Below, piece by piece: positions 10,132 through 20,265 of a stretch of 64,000 nucleotides of DNA (position 1 is the stretch's first letter; each line of letters starts with the position of its first letter). The DNA lies in the NCBI RefSeq assembly GCF_000341285.1, contig NW_005178471.1:151739-215738 (forward strand). Reading direction: 5' to 3'. Under the pieces are notes generated by a model. That model did no database searches and was not told the DNA's origin. It saw nothing but the letters and a program-made list of their open reading frames with translations. A program made the translations under genes and the position numbers. Source of the DNA: Galdieria sulphuraria (lineage: Eukaryota; Rhodophyta; Bangiophyceae; Galdieriales; Galdieriaceae).

Positions 10132-10849
10132 CTAACTAAAATAAACGAGCACAAAACCTATGAACATCAACAAGGCTACTATCCAAAAAAGTTTGGAAAT
10201 AGGATTCTCTATTCTTGGCTTTGTTCTCGGTTGCTTCTCCAACAATAACAGTGCTGAGCTATCCCAATCTTGTCTTATCCACTCGGAAAATAGTTGACAA
10301 AACGTTTTCGACTGTGCATTGAATCGGTGAGATAACAAAGCTAGTCTCCGTTTTTCCTGTACACTTGTTTTCAACGTATTCATAGAAGTTTCTTCGGACA
10401 CCATGAAAGAAAGCAGGCCATTCAGTACCGCAGCAGTAGACCATAACGGATTCCAGGTTTCAGGATGAAAGTCACTCATAGATAAGCAAAGACGAGTATC
10501 CGTCTGTAAACGACCGTTGGGTGTACATAAATAGATGGCTTTCACTCAAGTAAATAACAGTAAAATCTCAAACTAGTATACAACTTACCAGGTGGCTTGT
10601 AAGGAAACTCTTTTGGGAAAATCAACTTTCCTAAATAAATACCTCCTTCATAACAGGTATCGGGAGGTCCCTCCAAAATAAAGTACCAAGTTAGAAAGTT
10701 TTTAGGACACGGAACAACATGTATATATTGTGGAGGGTCCTTTTGTAGTCTTTTGAGTTCCTGTGTAAGTCTATGCTATAAAGTGACAAAAGTAAAAAGT
10801 ATATTACGATATCAATCACACTACTTACGACGCAAGTTTGAGCTGCCAT
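10132..10849 (-). CDS. UBE2J: Tail-anchored ubiquitin-conjugating enzyme E2, UBC6/UBE2J type
   Basis: ER-anchored E2 of the ERAD pathway. Three exons: 10829-10849 (MAAQTCV), 10589-10775 and 10132-10538. The UBC fold begins HRLTQELKRLQKDPP; the UBC6-type active site reads TPNGRLQTDTRLCLSMSDFHP, with the catalytic cysteine in RLCLS and TPN in place of the usual HPN. The C-terminal 18 residues (FWIVALLMFIGFVLVYFS) form the tail anchor expected of Ubc6 and UBE2J2. The start codon lies 7 bases downstream of the UTP10 stop on the same strand, so its promoter or 5' UTR must lie inside UTP10 coding DNA, or the two are co-transcribed. Confidence 0.94.
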
Positions 10850-10856
10850 GAACAAT

Positions 10857-13800
10857 TTATTTCACAAGATAGTTACGAATAGGCTCTCCCGATAAATCTT
10901 CCAAATATTGAACCACTTGCATTGTCTTTTCTTCGAGTGTTTCATCTTCCAAACATTCTGCAAGTAAAGGTAAAGTTTCAGGCAACAATGAAAGGAAACG
11001 ATGGCCCAAACGGTGTATCATCTGTTCGACACACACCATAGAAACTTGTTTCACTTGATCCTTATCTCTACACTTGATAAGAAGAAAACGATTCAACGAA
11101 GCTAATCTTCTCTCAGAAGCAACAATAACATTATTATCACTATCTTTTTCATCGTTGACGGATAACTGTTTCGCAATCTTCTCCGCGAACAAACTTATCA
11201 TGGAAGCCAATACATTTGCATCGATCATAGTAGCATTGGAATCAAGTCTACTCTCTAAAAGATGGAAGATACTGTCAAAAAGGGATTCATCTCCATGACT
11301 TGGTGACTCCATTAGATATTCCCGTATCGCATTCACTGCTTCCATGATTCCTCGTCTCTCCAAAGACTTGCGATATCCAATAATTTGATTGGAGTCGGCA
11401 GACTGCCATTCCTTTTTTCTTTTATAAAACTTCCAATCGGTGGAATGATTCTCCATCTTCTTCCAATACTTTTCCAATGAAGGATAACTTGCGACCCAAA
11501 GACACCAATCCAAAACATAAGAAAAGTAAGGTAGAAAAAGTTCCCGCAAACCTTGAGCTAATGAACAAACGACCTTAAAAAAGGAGATGAGCCTTTCATA
11601 GCAACAACGAAAAGGACAAAGATCATCCCAATGATAAGGAATCATAAGTTGTGGACTGGAGAACTCTTCTTCACACCAACCAACTAATCTCATAAACAAC
11701 ACCTTAAAGTCACTTTCCATCAGTCGCAATGCTTGTTTTGTAAAAATATTTCCAATCTTGTTATCCAACTCTGCAACCTCCTCTTCATCTAATAATAAAC
11801 CCATCTCTATGGATTGTCTTCGAATATCCAATGCTTTTAATAAACAACTAAAAATCTCATGTTGATGCGAACGAAGTTCCTTATTCGATACGTTATCAAA
11901 CCATTTTTCCATACAGCACAATAGAAAATGTATTCTATGAATAGATATATCTTCCAAACCCGTATTTAGTACTGGCACCGCTACATGAACTCGAAGATGG
12001 CTCATAATCCTTTGCATTTGATCCATCACTTGTTGACCAAATGTATTTTTACAACTTGTCGAACAACATTTCAACATGGAACAAACACACGCAACACTCC
12101 AAAAATGGCTCAAATGATCTTGAAAACTGGAAACAAGAACAATGACGGCTCGAATATAGTTTTGTTGTTTGATATTTTGCTTTTTATCGTTGGCCATCTT
12201 ACAACAACGTTCCCAAACCGTAGTGATTACCTGCAATAACTGTGGAACATATTCCACACAAGATATTCGTAGTCTTCTTATAATCGTACTCAAACAAAGC
12301 ATACTTGAAGAAGCCAGAGTCTTTCTCTTCTCACAACAAAAACTCATCAGTGGTTGCAGTGCGGGTGATAATTTCTCCAACAAGTTTTCGCGAGGATACA
12401 TATGCACACAAATATCTAAAGCAGCAATGGATGCCATTCGTAACTTACTGTCCTTCACTTGCACTTTGATTACAATCTCCAATATTTCAGGCAAAAGTTG
12501 AATACAAATAGAATGTTTGATTCTTTCCATAGTCCCATACCATGTTGCATGTTTGGTTTGTTTCCATTCTTCAGTATAAAGTAGTTGGGAAATACATGTT
12601 AAACCAAGATAAGCCATTTCATTCGACTCCATACTGAGAACATTTTTCATTGCTCGAATAAACAAAGGAAAAGGAAACAAACAAAGTATCGATGATGAAT
12701 ACTGTTCCTGAAACATTTCCATTCGGTCTTGGCTTCCAACAGAAAAGAAAAACACTCTTTCAAGTAAAGAGACAACACTTGTCTCCAAATGATATTCTTC
12801 AGAATCCATCCTCATCACACTATGGTCATCTTGCACATGCCAACTGCGAAACATTGGAGATAGTGTTGTGCAACGTACCCATTCTAAACTCAAATGAAAT
12901 ATTTCCTCTTCAAAAGTGGTATCCATAGTTTGCAAAAATTGTTCCACAACATGTATCTGTATGGTCAAAGGAAAACTAAACAATAATCTCTTATAGGGCT
13001 CCCAAAAAGTTTGGATATTTCGATCTCCACCTTGTCTCCTCCTTAACGTTGCGTCTCGTAGCAAATAAGAAAACAAAATAGTCTCCAACTTGCATTGACC
13101 CAGTGATTCGAAAATATTTCTTGCCAATAACAGACAACTTTCCGAGTCCAAAAAAGACAACAACTCAGTTATAAATGGAACAGTAATCATATCTTCCCTA
13201 TCGTCTTGTGATAAAATGGCAATAACTGCAGGTGTTATATAAGATATGTTACTAATCACGTATTCCGTATTCGTCGTTCTTAACATCCATTTCAAAGCAT
13301 TGGTAAAATTCTCCTTCAACTCGGAAGGAAACAAGCTTGTAAGATAACAAATCAAACGAATGAGTGCAGCGCGTGAAAATGCTCCTGCCCATGGCTGTTG
13401 TTCGTCTTGCGTAAATATTTTCAGATTCAGAGAGCCAATCGGAAATCGCTTCCCAAAATACTTGCATAGTCGATACAAAATAGAAACAATTAGTCCCTGT
13501 GCATAGGAAGAAGCGGAAGATTGCACTTCTTCGCCTCTATTTTCAAGAGCTTTTGATAATATGGAAAGATAAATAGTCAATGACTTGACCAAATGGCTCA
13601 AATCATCTTCATCGTTCAGTACATCAATGGATACATTAGCGAATACTTCCAACAACGGTATGGAACGCGATATTACCAAAGGCAATTCTTCCCAAGTTGC
13701 CATCTGCGAACCTTTGACCATATCTTCCAATTGAATGAGAAACAATGAAATATCTACTTCAGCCAACTTCATAATCAGTTGTCTTACTTGCAATACAACG

Positions 13801-16800
13801 ACATCTTCCTGTTTCGTATCCATCCATAATTGAAACAAGACGAGTGCCAAGTCTTTCCATCTCTGTTGATTTCCACAACTGACTACGAATGGCCACCTCT
13901 GAAGAAATGCAATACGAATACTATCCGTATTCGATGTTATATGATTGAAATAAACATCCCATATACGTTGATTTTCACTGGCAACTTGTTGGTCCTTTTC
14001 ATCTACAAATGTAAAATAACGAGTTATCAAAGAATACGTGTTTTGCAATTCATCCTCGTTCCAATCTTTCAAGTTGTCTTCCAAACGCTGCAATAATTCT
14101 ACTACAGTTTCCAATAGCTCCAAAGAAATGGTTTGTTCTTCATCTATCGGCGCCAATAAAATGAGTAGTTGGATATGAAAATCGGAAAAATATTTCATTT
14201 CAAAACAGCTTCGCAACATGGCAACTTTAACATCATCGGATAATCTATAATGGACTAGTGGTACAGATGGATCTTGCATCTTTGAATCTTGAAGAAACAT
14301 CCCCTTTCCAACAAGTTCTTTCTTCCTATCATCTATTTCATGACTTGTACATTTCCATGCGCTTTCGATAGCTGGTCGTGCCGATGGAAAATATTGATAT
14401 AGAACAAAAAAGATAGACATTCTAAGGTCATTCTTCTTTTTTGTCTTTTCAACGAGGAAGTATAAAGCTATCCAAAATGGTCGAAAATGAAACTCATTAT
14501 CGAACAATAAATGTACAATGTTTTCTTCCATACCACTCTTCGATAATTGGCAAATACAATCATATATCATTTCTCGATCAAACAGGCTCCATTTCCATTT
14601 GGAATTTTCCAGTGGAAACAAAATAGTAGCAAGTAGTTGAGTTCTCTTGGTAATACGAGTCCTCTCGTCGTCCATGGTTTGATAGAACTGTTTCAACACA
14701 CTCATACCACCAAAGAATAATAGGGAACCATTTGTTTCTAAAAATAGCCTTCGAAGAAATAAAGGATCCATCCAGTTTGCATGCTCTGTCCAAGCACTCT
14801 TCCATTCAGAATCAAGAGGCTTGTTTTTTGAAAGTCTTCCATCTGAAAGTATCCACAAAGCAATACATTCTACAAAGCACGTCATGAGCCAATATATCTT
14901 CTCCTTCAGTGAGTTGTTATGTTTTTCATCATCGCAAGTGGTACGTAAAAACATATTCAGGACAACCGAAATAAACAAAAGCTGGTGAAATGTCATTTGC
15001 ATTTGCCACGGTTGTTTCTTTTCATAAGAAAGATTGTCCAAACAATCCTTCATCAACTTTTCGACAATGGATATAATATACGTCGACTCATTGGTTCTGC
15101 AACCTTCCTTCGTCATCCAATTGGTCAATACTGCAATCATAATAGAAACAGAGATATCAGTCTCATTACTTGTTGTATTCTCAACGCTATGATTCACTTC
15201 CTTTCTACTCGTTGCTCTACGCCACAAAGTCATCCAACAATGAAATGCAGCTTGCTTCACATCCGAATCCATGTCTGGATGGAATACAAACGACAGCAAA
15301 GTTCCCAATAAAGAAGGCGTTATACATGTTGACTCATCTACTTGAAGCAATGGCAACTTTTGTAACAATGCTAAAGTTATTTGCTTATCCATGTTGTCCA
15401 CTTGTTTCCATATCCTTTCCAATCTACGTTCAATTGACCAGAAAAGCAAGGTACGGACTGAATTCTGTAACTTCACATGTTCTATAAATAGTTCTAAAAC
15501 AGATTTGACAACTGATAAACAATCTTCCATATCGATATGACGAATCAAGGTTTCTGATATATTACGAAATATTTCTTCAGTGGAGTGATCTTCCTCCCTA
15601 CTTGACTCCAAAGGTACCAATAAGTGTTGCTTCAACATTTTCAACGCATATTCACGAATAGCTGCTTCTGGATGTTCCAAAACACCTAACAAAGTTTCTG
15701 CTATAGTCTCATTGCCTTGATCAAAAACAGTCGAGTCCATTTCTTCACGATGAATAATAACTGGCAATAACATGGAACCACTAAATATACCAAAAAGAAC
15801 TCCAACAAGTTGCTCTCGAATGGAAGCGTTCTTGGATTGTTTTAAATATTCTCGAATGCCCAAGTCGAGTTCTTGAGTATTTGCCATAGTCTTCAGTCGG
15901 CTCATGACCTTTTGCAAGCGTTGTAAAATAATGGATTGGGATTCTGTACTAGATAAAGCAATATTATTCGTATTTTGTGGTTTGGATGACAACATTTCCA
16001 GATGTCTTTCATAAAATTCCAATAGTTTCTTAATCAAGTGACCTAGGAACTCTTGTACAGGCATCAAAGTAAAGATTTGACACAAAGCTTCCAAGTAGTC
16101 AATATGGGTAGTCAATTGCTCAATCATGGAATGACACAGAGCTATCATAAATGGCTTACTGTAGTCAATATCCAACTCGCTCGCCAATTCCTTAAGTATT
16201 CTGACCAGAGTATTTTCATTCTTACACAACTGAGAAATATTTTCTGAGGTTAAAATGGCATCTTTCATTTCCTTTTTCACATCGCAATGATAAAAGAACA
16301 ATAGCATTAAACATTTTACCAGAGACTTCAACAACTGATAAAACATGCTTCCTTTTTCCAATGGATAGACTGCCTGAGTCATGTTTTGCAAAGAACAAAC
16401 TGACTCAAAACTACAACACAACGCATTCATACACGCTGACAGGATATCCGAGTTCAACTTGAATCTTTCAAAAAAGGTGCATAATACAACTACGCTTGCA
16501 TTACGATATTCCAGTAAGGAGTCCCAGTCACCTTGTCTCATTTGAATACCTAAAAGGGTGTCCAAAAGAACATCTTTCATGATGATGTTGTCTTTCTCTC
16601 CAATCGTTTGCAACTTTTCCCTCACAAAGACTGCCCAAAATGAGAACAGCTGTGAAGCTCTGACTGAACGTTGTGCACAATCTTTTGCAGTTTGTGTGAC
16701 GAATCTCCAAAGCCATAAAGGTGCCTGTTGTCTTAAAGTATTTCTTTGTAAAGACTCCTTGTGTTGACAGACTGGTTTCAAGAATGTCCAGCGAGTTGGT

Positions 16801-17252
16801 TCTAGTTCACAGGCACTCAACACTCGACTGAAAGGTGGTGTGGCATGAAAGGGTAGCGCCAAAGCAATTAGGTCATCCACGTTTCTCTTTCCTGCTTCCA
16901 GTCCTCTAATGAGCCATTCTAAACACTTGTGAGTTGCTCTTAGTAGGAAATAGGGAGAGGCCAGTAAACAGAATTCTCGAATTTCTTTATCTATACCCCT
17001 GTTCTCTTCATCATCCTTCAAATTTCTATCAATAGGATGCAATAAAGAAAAGATGCTGTGTTCAAAACGACAAAATCTCTGGTCCAAGTTTCTAAGAGTT
17101 TCCAAGCCTTCCACTGCAAGATTCAGTATTTGTTCAGTATCTAACTTTCTGGATACTTTGTCATCAAATAATATGGAAGGAGGTGCTTTTGTTCTGCGAT
17201 AAATACAATCACCTCTTGCTTTTATATTTTCCAGTTGCTTAGCAAGTGCCAT
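10857..17252 (-). CDS. UTP10: U3 small nucleolar RNA-associated protein 10 (UTP10/HEATR1)
   Basis: Very large HEAT/ARM-repeat scaffold of the UtpA (t-UTP) part of the small-subunit processome, needed for rDNA transcription and early 18S processing. About 2131 residues without an intron. The N-terminus has the family pattern ASPYFLLRATHKCLEWLIRG then LALPFHATPPFSRVL. The C-terminal BP28-type region includes LDWCLWVASYP, and the end (LLPETLPLLAECLED... LSGEPIRNYL) matches the conserved UTP10 tail. I chose the start MALAKQLENIK, which agrees with family N-termini; the frame is open 21 codons further up. An intron-free 6.4 kb contrasts with its intron-rich neighbours. Confidence 0.92.
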   Translation of the reverse strand: MALAKQLENIKARGDCIYRRTKAPPSILFDDKVSRKLDTEQILNLAVEGLETLRNLDQRFCRFEHSIFSLLHPIDRNLKDDEENRGIDKEIREFCLLASPYFLLRATHKCLEWLIRGLEAGKRNVDDLIALALPFHATPPFSRVLSACELEPTRWTFLKPVCQHKESLQRNTLRQQAPLWLWRFVTQTAKDCAQRSVRASQLFSFWAVFVREKLQTIGEKDNIIMKDVLLDTLLGIQMRQGDWDSLLEYRNASVVVLCTFFERFKLNSDILSACMNALCCSFESVCSLQNMTQAVYPLEKGSMFYQLLKSLVKCLMLLFFYHCDVKKEMKDAILTSENISQLCKNENTLVRILKELASELDIDYSKPFMIALCHSMIEQLTTHIDYLEALCQIFTLMPVQEFLGHLIKKLLEFYERHLEMLSSKPQNTNNIALSSTESQSIILQRLQKVMSRLKTMANTQELDLGIREYLKQSKNASIREQLVGVLFGIFSGSMLLPVIIHREEMDSTVFDQGNETIAETLLGVLEHPEAAIREYALKMLKQHLLVPLESSREEDHSTEEIFRNISETLIRHIDMEDCLSVVKSVLELFIEHVKLQNSVRTLLFWSIERRLERIWKQVDNMDKQITLALLQKLPLLQVDESTCITPSLLGTLLSFVFHPDMDSDVKQAAFHCWMTLWRRATSRKEVNHSVENTTSNETDISVSIMIAVLTNWMTKEGCRTNESTYIISIVEKLMKDCLDNLSYEKKQPWQMQMTFHQLLFISVVLNMFLRTTCDDEKHNNSLKEKIYWLMTCFVECIALWILSDGRLSKNKPLDSEWKSAWTEHANWMDPLFLRRLFLETNGSLLFFGGMSVLKQFYQTMDDERTRITKRTQLLATILFPLENSKWKWSLFDREMIYDCICQLSKSGMEENIVHLLFDNEFHFRPFWIALYFLVEKTKKKNDLRMSIFFVLYQYFPSARPAIESAWKCTSHEIDDRKKELVGKGMFLQDSKMQDPSVPLVHYRLSDDVKVAMLRSCFEMKYFSDFHIQLLILLAPIDEEQTISLELLETVVELLQRLEDNLKDWNEDELQNTYSLITRYFTFVDEKDQQVASENQRIWDVYFNHITSNTDSIRIAFLQRWPFVVSCGNQQRWKDLALVLFQLWMDTKQEDVVVLQVRQLIMKLAEVDISLFLIQLEDMVKGSQMATWEELPLVISRSIPLLEVFANVSIDVLNDEDDLSHLVKSLTIYLSILSKALENRGEEVQSSASSYAQGLIVSILYRLCKYFGKRFPIGSLNLKIFTQDEQQPWAGAFSRAALIRLICYLTSLFPSELKENFTNALKWMLRTTNTEYVISNISYITPAVIAILSQDDREDMITVPFITELLSFLDSESCLLLARNIFESLGQCKLETILFSYLLRDATLRRRQGGDRNIQTFWEPYKRLLFSFPLTIQIHVVEQFLQTMDTTFEEEIFHLSLEWVRCTTLSPMFRSWHVQDDHSVMRMDSEEYHLETSVVSLLERVFFFSVGSQDRMEMFQEQYSSSILCLFPFPLFIRAMKNVLSMESNEMAYLGLTCISQLLYTEEWKQTKHATWYGTMERIKHSICIQLLPEILEIVIKVQVKDSKLRMASIAALDICVHMYPRENLLEKLSPALQPLMSFCCEKRKTLASSSMLCLSTIIRRLRISCVEYVPQLLQVITTVWERCCKMANDKKQNIKQQNYIRAVIVLVSSFQDHLSHFWSVACVCSMLKCCSTSCKNTFGQQVMDQMQRIMSHLRVHVAVPVLNTGLEDISIHRIHFLLCCMEKWFDNVSNKELRSHQHEIFSCLLKALDIRRQSIEMGLLLDEEEVAELDNKIGNIFTKQALRLMESDFKVLFMRLVGWCEEEFSSPQLMIPYHWDDLCPFRCCYERLISFFKVVCSLAQGLRELFLPYFSYVLDWCLWVASYPSLEKYWKKMENHSTDWKFYKRKKEWQSADSNQIIGYRKSLERRGIMEAVNAIREYLMESPSHGDESLFDSIFHLLESRLDSNATMIDANVLASMISLFAEKIAKQLSVNDEKDSDNNVIVASERRLASLNRFLLIKCRDKDQVKQVSMVCVEQMIHRLGHRFLSLLPETLPLLAECLEDETLEEKTMQVVQYLEDLSGEPIRNYLVK

Positions 17253-17396
17253 GAAAAGGGAAAAGAGGCGTCGATGATAATAATCAGAAAATGGCCGATG
17301 CTCTTCTCCTTCCACTTTTGTTTTATGAGGCTTTCTTTCCTATACTCCAAGACTTGGATTGTCTCTCTCCCCCACAAGTATATATATATTTTTTAT

Positions 17397-18370
17397 TCAA
17401 ACCAACATACTTTTGGCTTCCTTTAATGACTCTAATATCTGGTCATCTAGAGAAAAGTCAAAAGAGATAGCATTTCTTTTCTTCTTTTCTATAAAGTCGT
17501 TTTCATAGGAGTCTTTTAAACCCGAAACCAAATCCCAACGTTCCTTCCATTGCAATTCTCTTTCAGCTTTAGCACAACTACAGAAAAAGTGCTGTGGTCG
17601 AAATGGAAACGATTTCTTATCCTTTGGAACCTTTTTAGGATCATAATGGATCAACTCCAACTTATTGGGGTCTTTACCAGCTGCAATAGCACATAGCTTA
17701 GCAAAACCATCAAAAGTCACCGAATATCTTCCCTGAATATTATAAGTTTGTGAAACAGCTTGTTGATTGCCTAAAGCAAGAACCATTGCCTTTGCTAAGT
17801 CTTCTACATGACCCAAACCCGTAATATGTAATCCATGTCCAGGTATCGGAATAGGTCTATTTTGGTCGATGCGTTTGAAAAACCACTCTTCCACAGGATT
17901 ATAATTGCGAGGTCCATAAATATAAGTAGGACGAATACAAGTAAAGGGTATCCCAGATTGTTTCAAATATTGTTCGGTTTCCAACTTTCCTTTGTGTCTT
18001 GAATTGTGATCAACTGCATCTTCTTCCCTATGTGGAAGTAATCCACTTTCCTTGTAGACACCAGCACTACTCATATACATATAATGTTGTATGGAATGGC
18101 CCAAACCATCTATCCATGGCTATGATAATATTATTACAATCCGCATTAAGGTTTCCTTTCCATTCTACTTGCCTTGCTATCTGATAATTCTCTTCCGTTA
18201 TTATCAAAGATGGCATCCCATTTTTCACTTTGTACAACACGTAAAATATCCTGAGGATGGGTGCGATCTCCCTTTATCAAGTGAGTATTGGACATTCTTG
18301 TTTGGAAATCTTTCTCAGTTTCACCTCTTATCTATTCAAAAAGCACACAATAAGAGTCACCATATTGATA

Positions 18371-18411
<41 letters not shown>

Positions 18412-18790
18412 GAGAGAGAAAATATGATTTACCTTGAGAGAAATATCGCCAATAGGAACGCTACCTCGATTGAACAAGACAACTTGGTGACCAGATAATG
18501 CCAATTCTCTAGCAATATATAAACCACTAAACCTTGTACCTCCTATTAATAGTACTTTCCATTGCTTTTGGTTTACAAGCCATCACTTGTACTCCTTGAC
18601 GACAACGGTTTCGATGAGTTCTATCACTCAAAGCGTTGGTAAATACAACACTATAATATCATTCCAATCACCTTGTAAATAGTAATCCATTGTTCTTTCT
18701 TAAGAAATGACTTTTAAAACCTGTTGTGGGTTGCCAAACAAAGAGTTTAGAGTCACCAGTAAACAACAACAACATGTGATCCATTCCCAT
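17397..18790 (-). CDS. CSP41B: Chloroplast stem-loop binding protein CSP41b-like (atypical SDR)
   Basis: Plastid RNA-binding, epimerase-like protein that stabilises plastid transcripts. The mature part reads from WKVLLIGGTRFSGLYIAREL (NAD-binding remnant) through HLIKGDRTHPQDIL, FDNNGRE, the strongly conserved MSSAGVYKESGLLPH, HKGKLETEQYL, RPTYIYGPRNYNPVEEWFF, PIPIPGHG and FPFRPQHFF. Exons: 17397-18119, 18173-18331, and an upstream exon from 18433. The intron 18120-18172 starts GCAAGT (GC-AG, required by frame); intron 18332-18432 is 101 bases because of a TA repeat. The N-terminus is unresolved: a transit-peptide-like stretch ending CRQGVQVMACKPKA is one base out of frame with the mature part near 18565-18575. 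The start given is the first plausible ATG. Confidence 0.85.
18374..18419. repeat. TA/AG microsatellite inside a CSP41b intron
   Basis: About 33 bases of alternating TA followed by a short run of AG (read on the + strand). It sits within the 101-base intron 18332-18432 of CSP41b and accounts for that intron being twice the usual length. Confidence 0.95.
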
Positions 18791-18812
18791 CTCTATGTGA
18801 ATTGAATACACA

Positions 18813-19953
18813 ATGTGGATTATTCCATCTCCCATCGTTACTCTTCATCAGTTCAAACCCAAGTTCTTAACCAAAACAAAGAATATTGGATTGCCTTTAC
18901 ACTCTCCTTGTCGAAAGTCAACATGCTCTTTTGGCAGACAGATTTTGAGAAATATTCCTTTGACCATGCAAGAAAATAGAGGAATCATATTTGATTGTGA
19001 TGGTGTCTTGATAGACTCTGAAGAACTACACAGAATATCTTACAACAAGAGTTTTCAACTCCATCATACAGGTAGAACAAGTATGCTTCAGACAAGTCTT
19101 GCAAGAATGACGTTACATAGGTGTGGTTTGGGACGAACCGTTGTATGAAATGTTGCAAAATACTGTGGGTGGTGGAAAAGAAAAGATAACTTGGTACTTT
19201 ACAAAAGTGGGTTGGCCTAGTGGAATATCTACAGAAGAAGAGAAGCGTTTGCTAGTGAACAGCATACACCAAGTGCGCTATGTAATACCTTTGTTTCTTT
19301 GTTGTTCAATAGTTTGTAGGATAAAACTCAATATTATATAGAACTCTTACGTAAAAGCACGATACCATTGAGGCCTGGAATAGCACGCTTCATCGATGAG
19401 GTAGCTATTATATCTAGTTCAAAGATAATATTTCATTATTATTATTATTATTATTATTCTAAAGGCTTATGCTCGAGGATATCGTCTTTGTGTTTGTTCT
19501 GCTGCCAACCAACGTGCAGTTAATCTAGTTATGGAAAGAGTATTGAAGGAACGCGCTGGGAAGTTTTGTTTGGTCCTAGCAGGTGACGTGGTATCTCGGA
19601 AGAAACCGGATCCAGAAATATATTTATTGGCAAAAGACAAATTGGGTCTCTCAAGAGAGTCATGTGTCGTTATTGAAGATAGTCAGATTGGTAAGAAGCA
19701 ACATTTGAAATGGAGTCCTTTCATATACTCGTATGTATATATATATTAGGTTTGCAAGCTGCCAAAGCTGCTGGTCTTCGATGCATAATCACTCCCAGTA
19801 AGTAACAAGGAGTTTATAAATGCTTTATTTATTGTAATATTACATTTCTATATAGCCAAATATACAGAGTCACAAAATTTTCAAGATGCAATTGCAGTAT
19901 ATTCTGAACTTGGAGATAATGTGCAGATTGATCAATTCTTTTTACAACCTTAA
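18813..19953 (+). CDS. CBBY: CbbY-type HAD phosphatase, plastid-targeted
   Basis: HAD-superfamily sugar phosphatase like plant/red-algal CbbY, which dephosphorylates xylulose-1,5-bisphosphate, an inhibitor of Rubisco. Six exons. The catalytic DxD motif is IIFDCDGVLIDSEELHR; then VVWDEPLYEMLQNTVGGGK, LRPGIARFIDE, SAANQRAV, AGDVVSRKKPDPEIY and VVIEDSQIGLQAAKAAGLRC complete the four HAD motifs. The first 50 residues are rich in Ser, Thr, Lys and Arg with almost no acid, as expected of a transit peptide. It faces CSP41b head to head with only a few dozen bases between the likely starts. A run of ATT triplets (about 19435-19460) fills one intron. Confidence 0.9.
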
Positions 19954-20265
19954 TATCTCTTTGAATTCATATGGTGAAGTCTCCTCAATCAAACCAAAAT
20001 AATAAAGTTTGGAAAACTCCTTTTGTTTCAGATAGGAAAGCCAACGTTTATCCATACCTTTCTCTGTGGGGCTAAAGAAGAGAACATCTTAAAAAGGCTA
20101 TTATATGGTTCAGCTTGTGCAGCAAATCCAATACAATATAATATACTTTGTATTGAACCATTCAAAGTGGTAGAATGGATAGCTAAAATATTCTCTTAGG
20201 TAAACCATCATCGTTGCTGAGAACGACCAACGGCCAACATTATTTTTTATCGATCGTGTTTTCAT
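19954..20265. other. Intergenic, CbbY to UTP4
   Basis: 312 bases between two genes of the same strand. No ORF with recognisable content and no clear RNA gene; presumably the CbbY 3' UTR and the UTP4 promoter. Confidence 0.6.

Noticed and set aside
18091-18498. 135-residue plus-strand frame
   Set aside because: Antisense to CSP41b exons and a TA-repeat intron; contains a run of Ile-Tyr repeats from the microsatellite.
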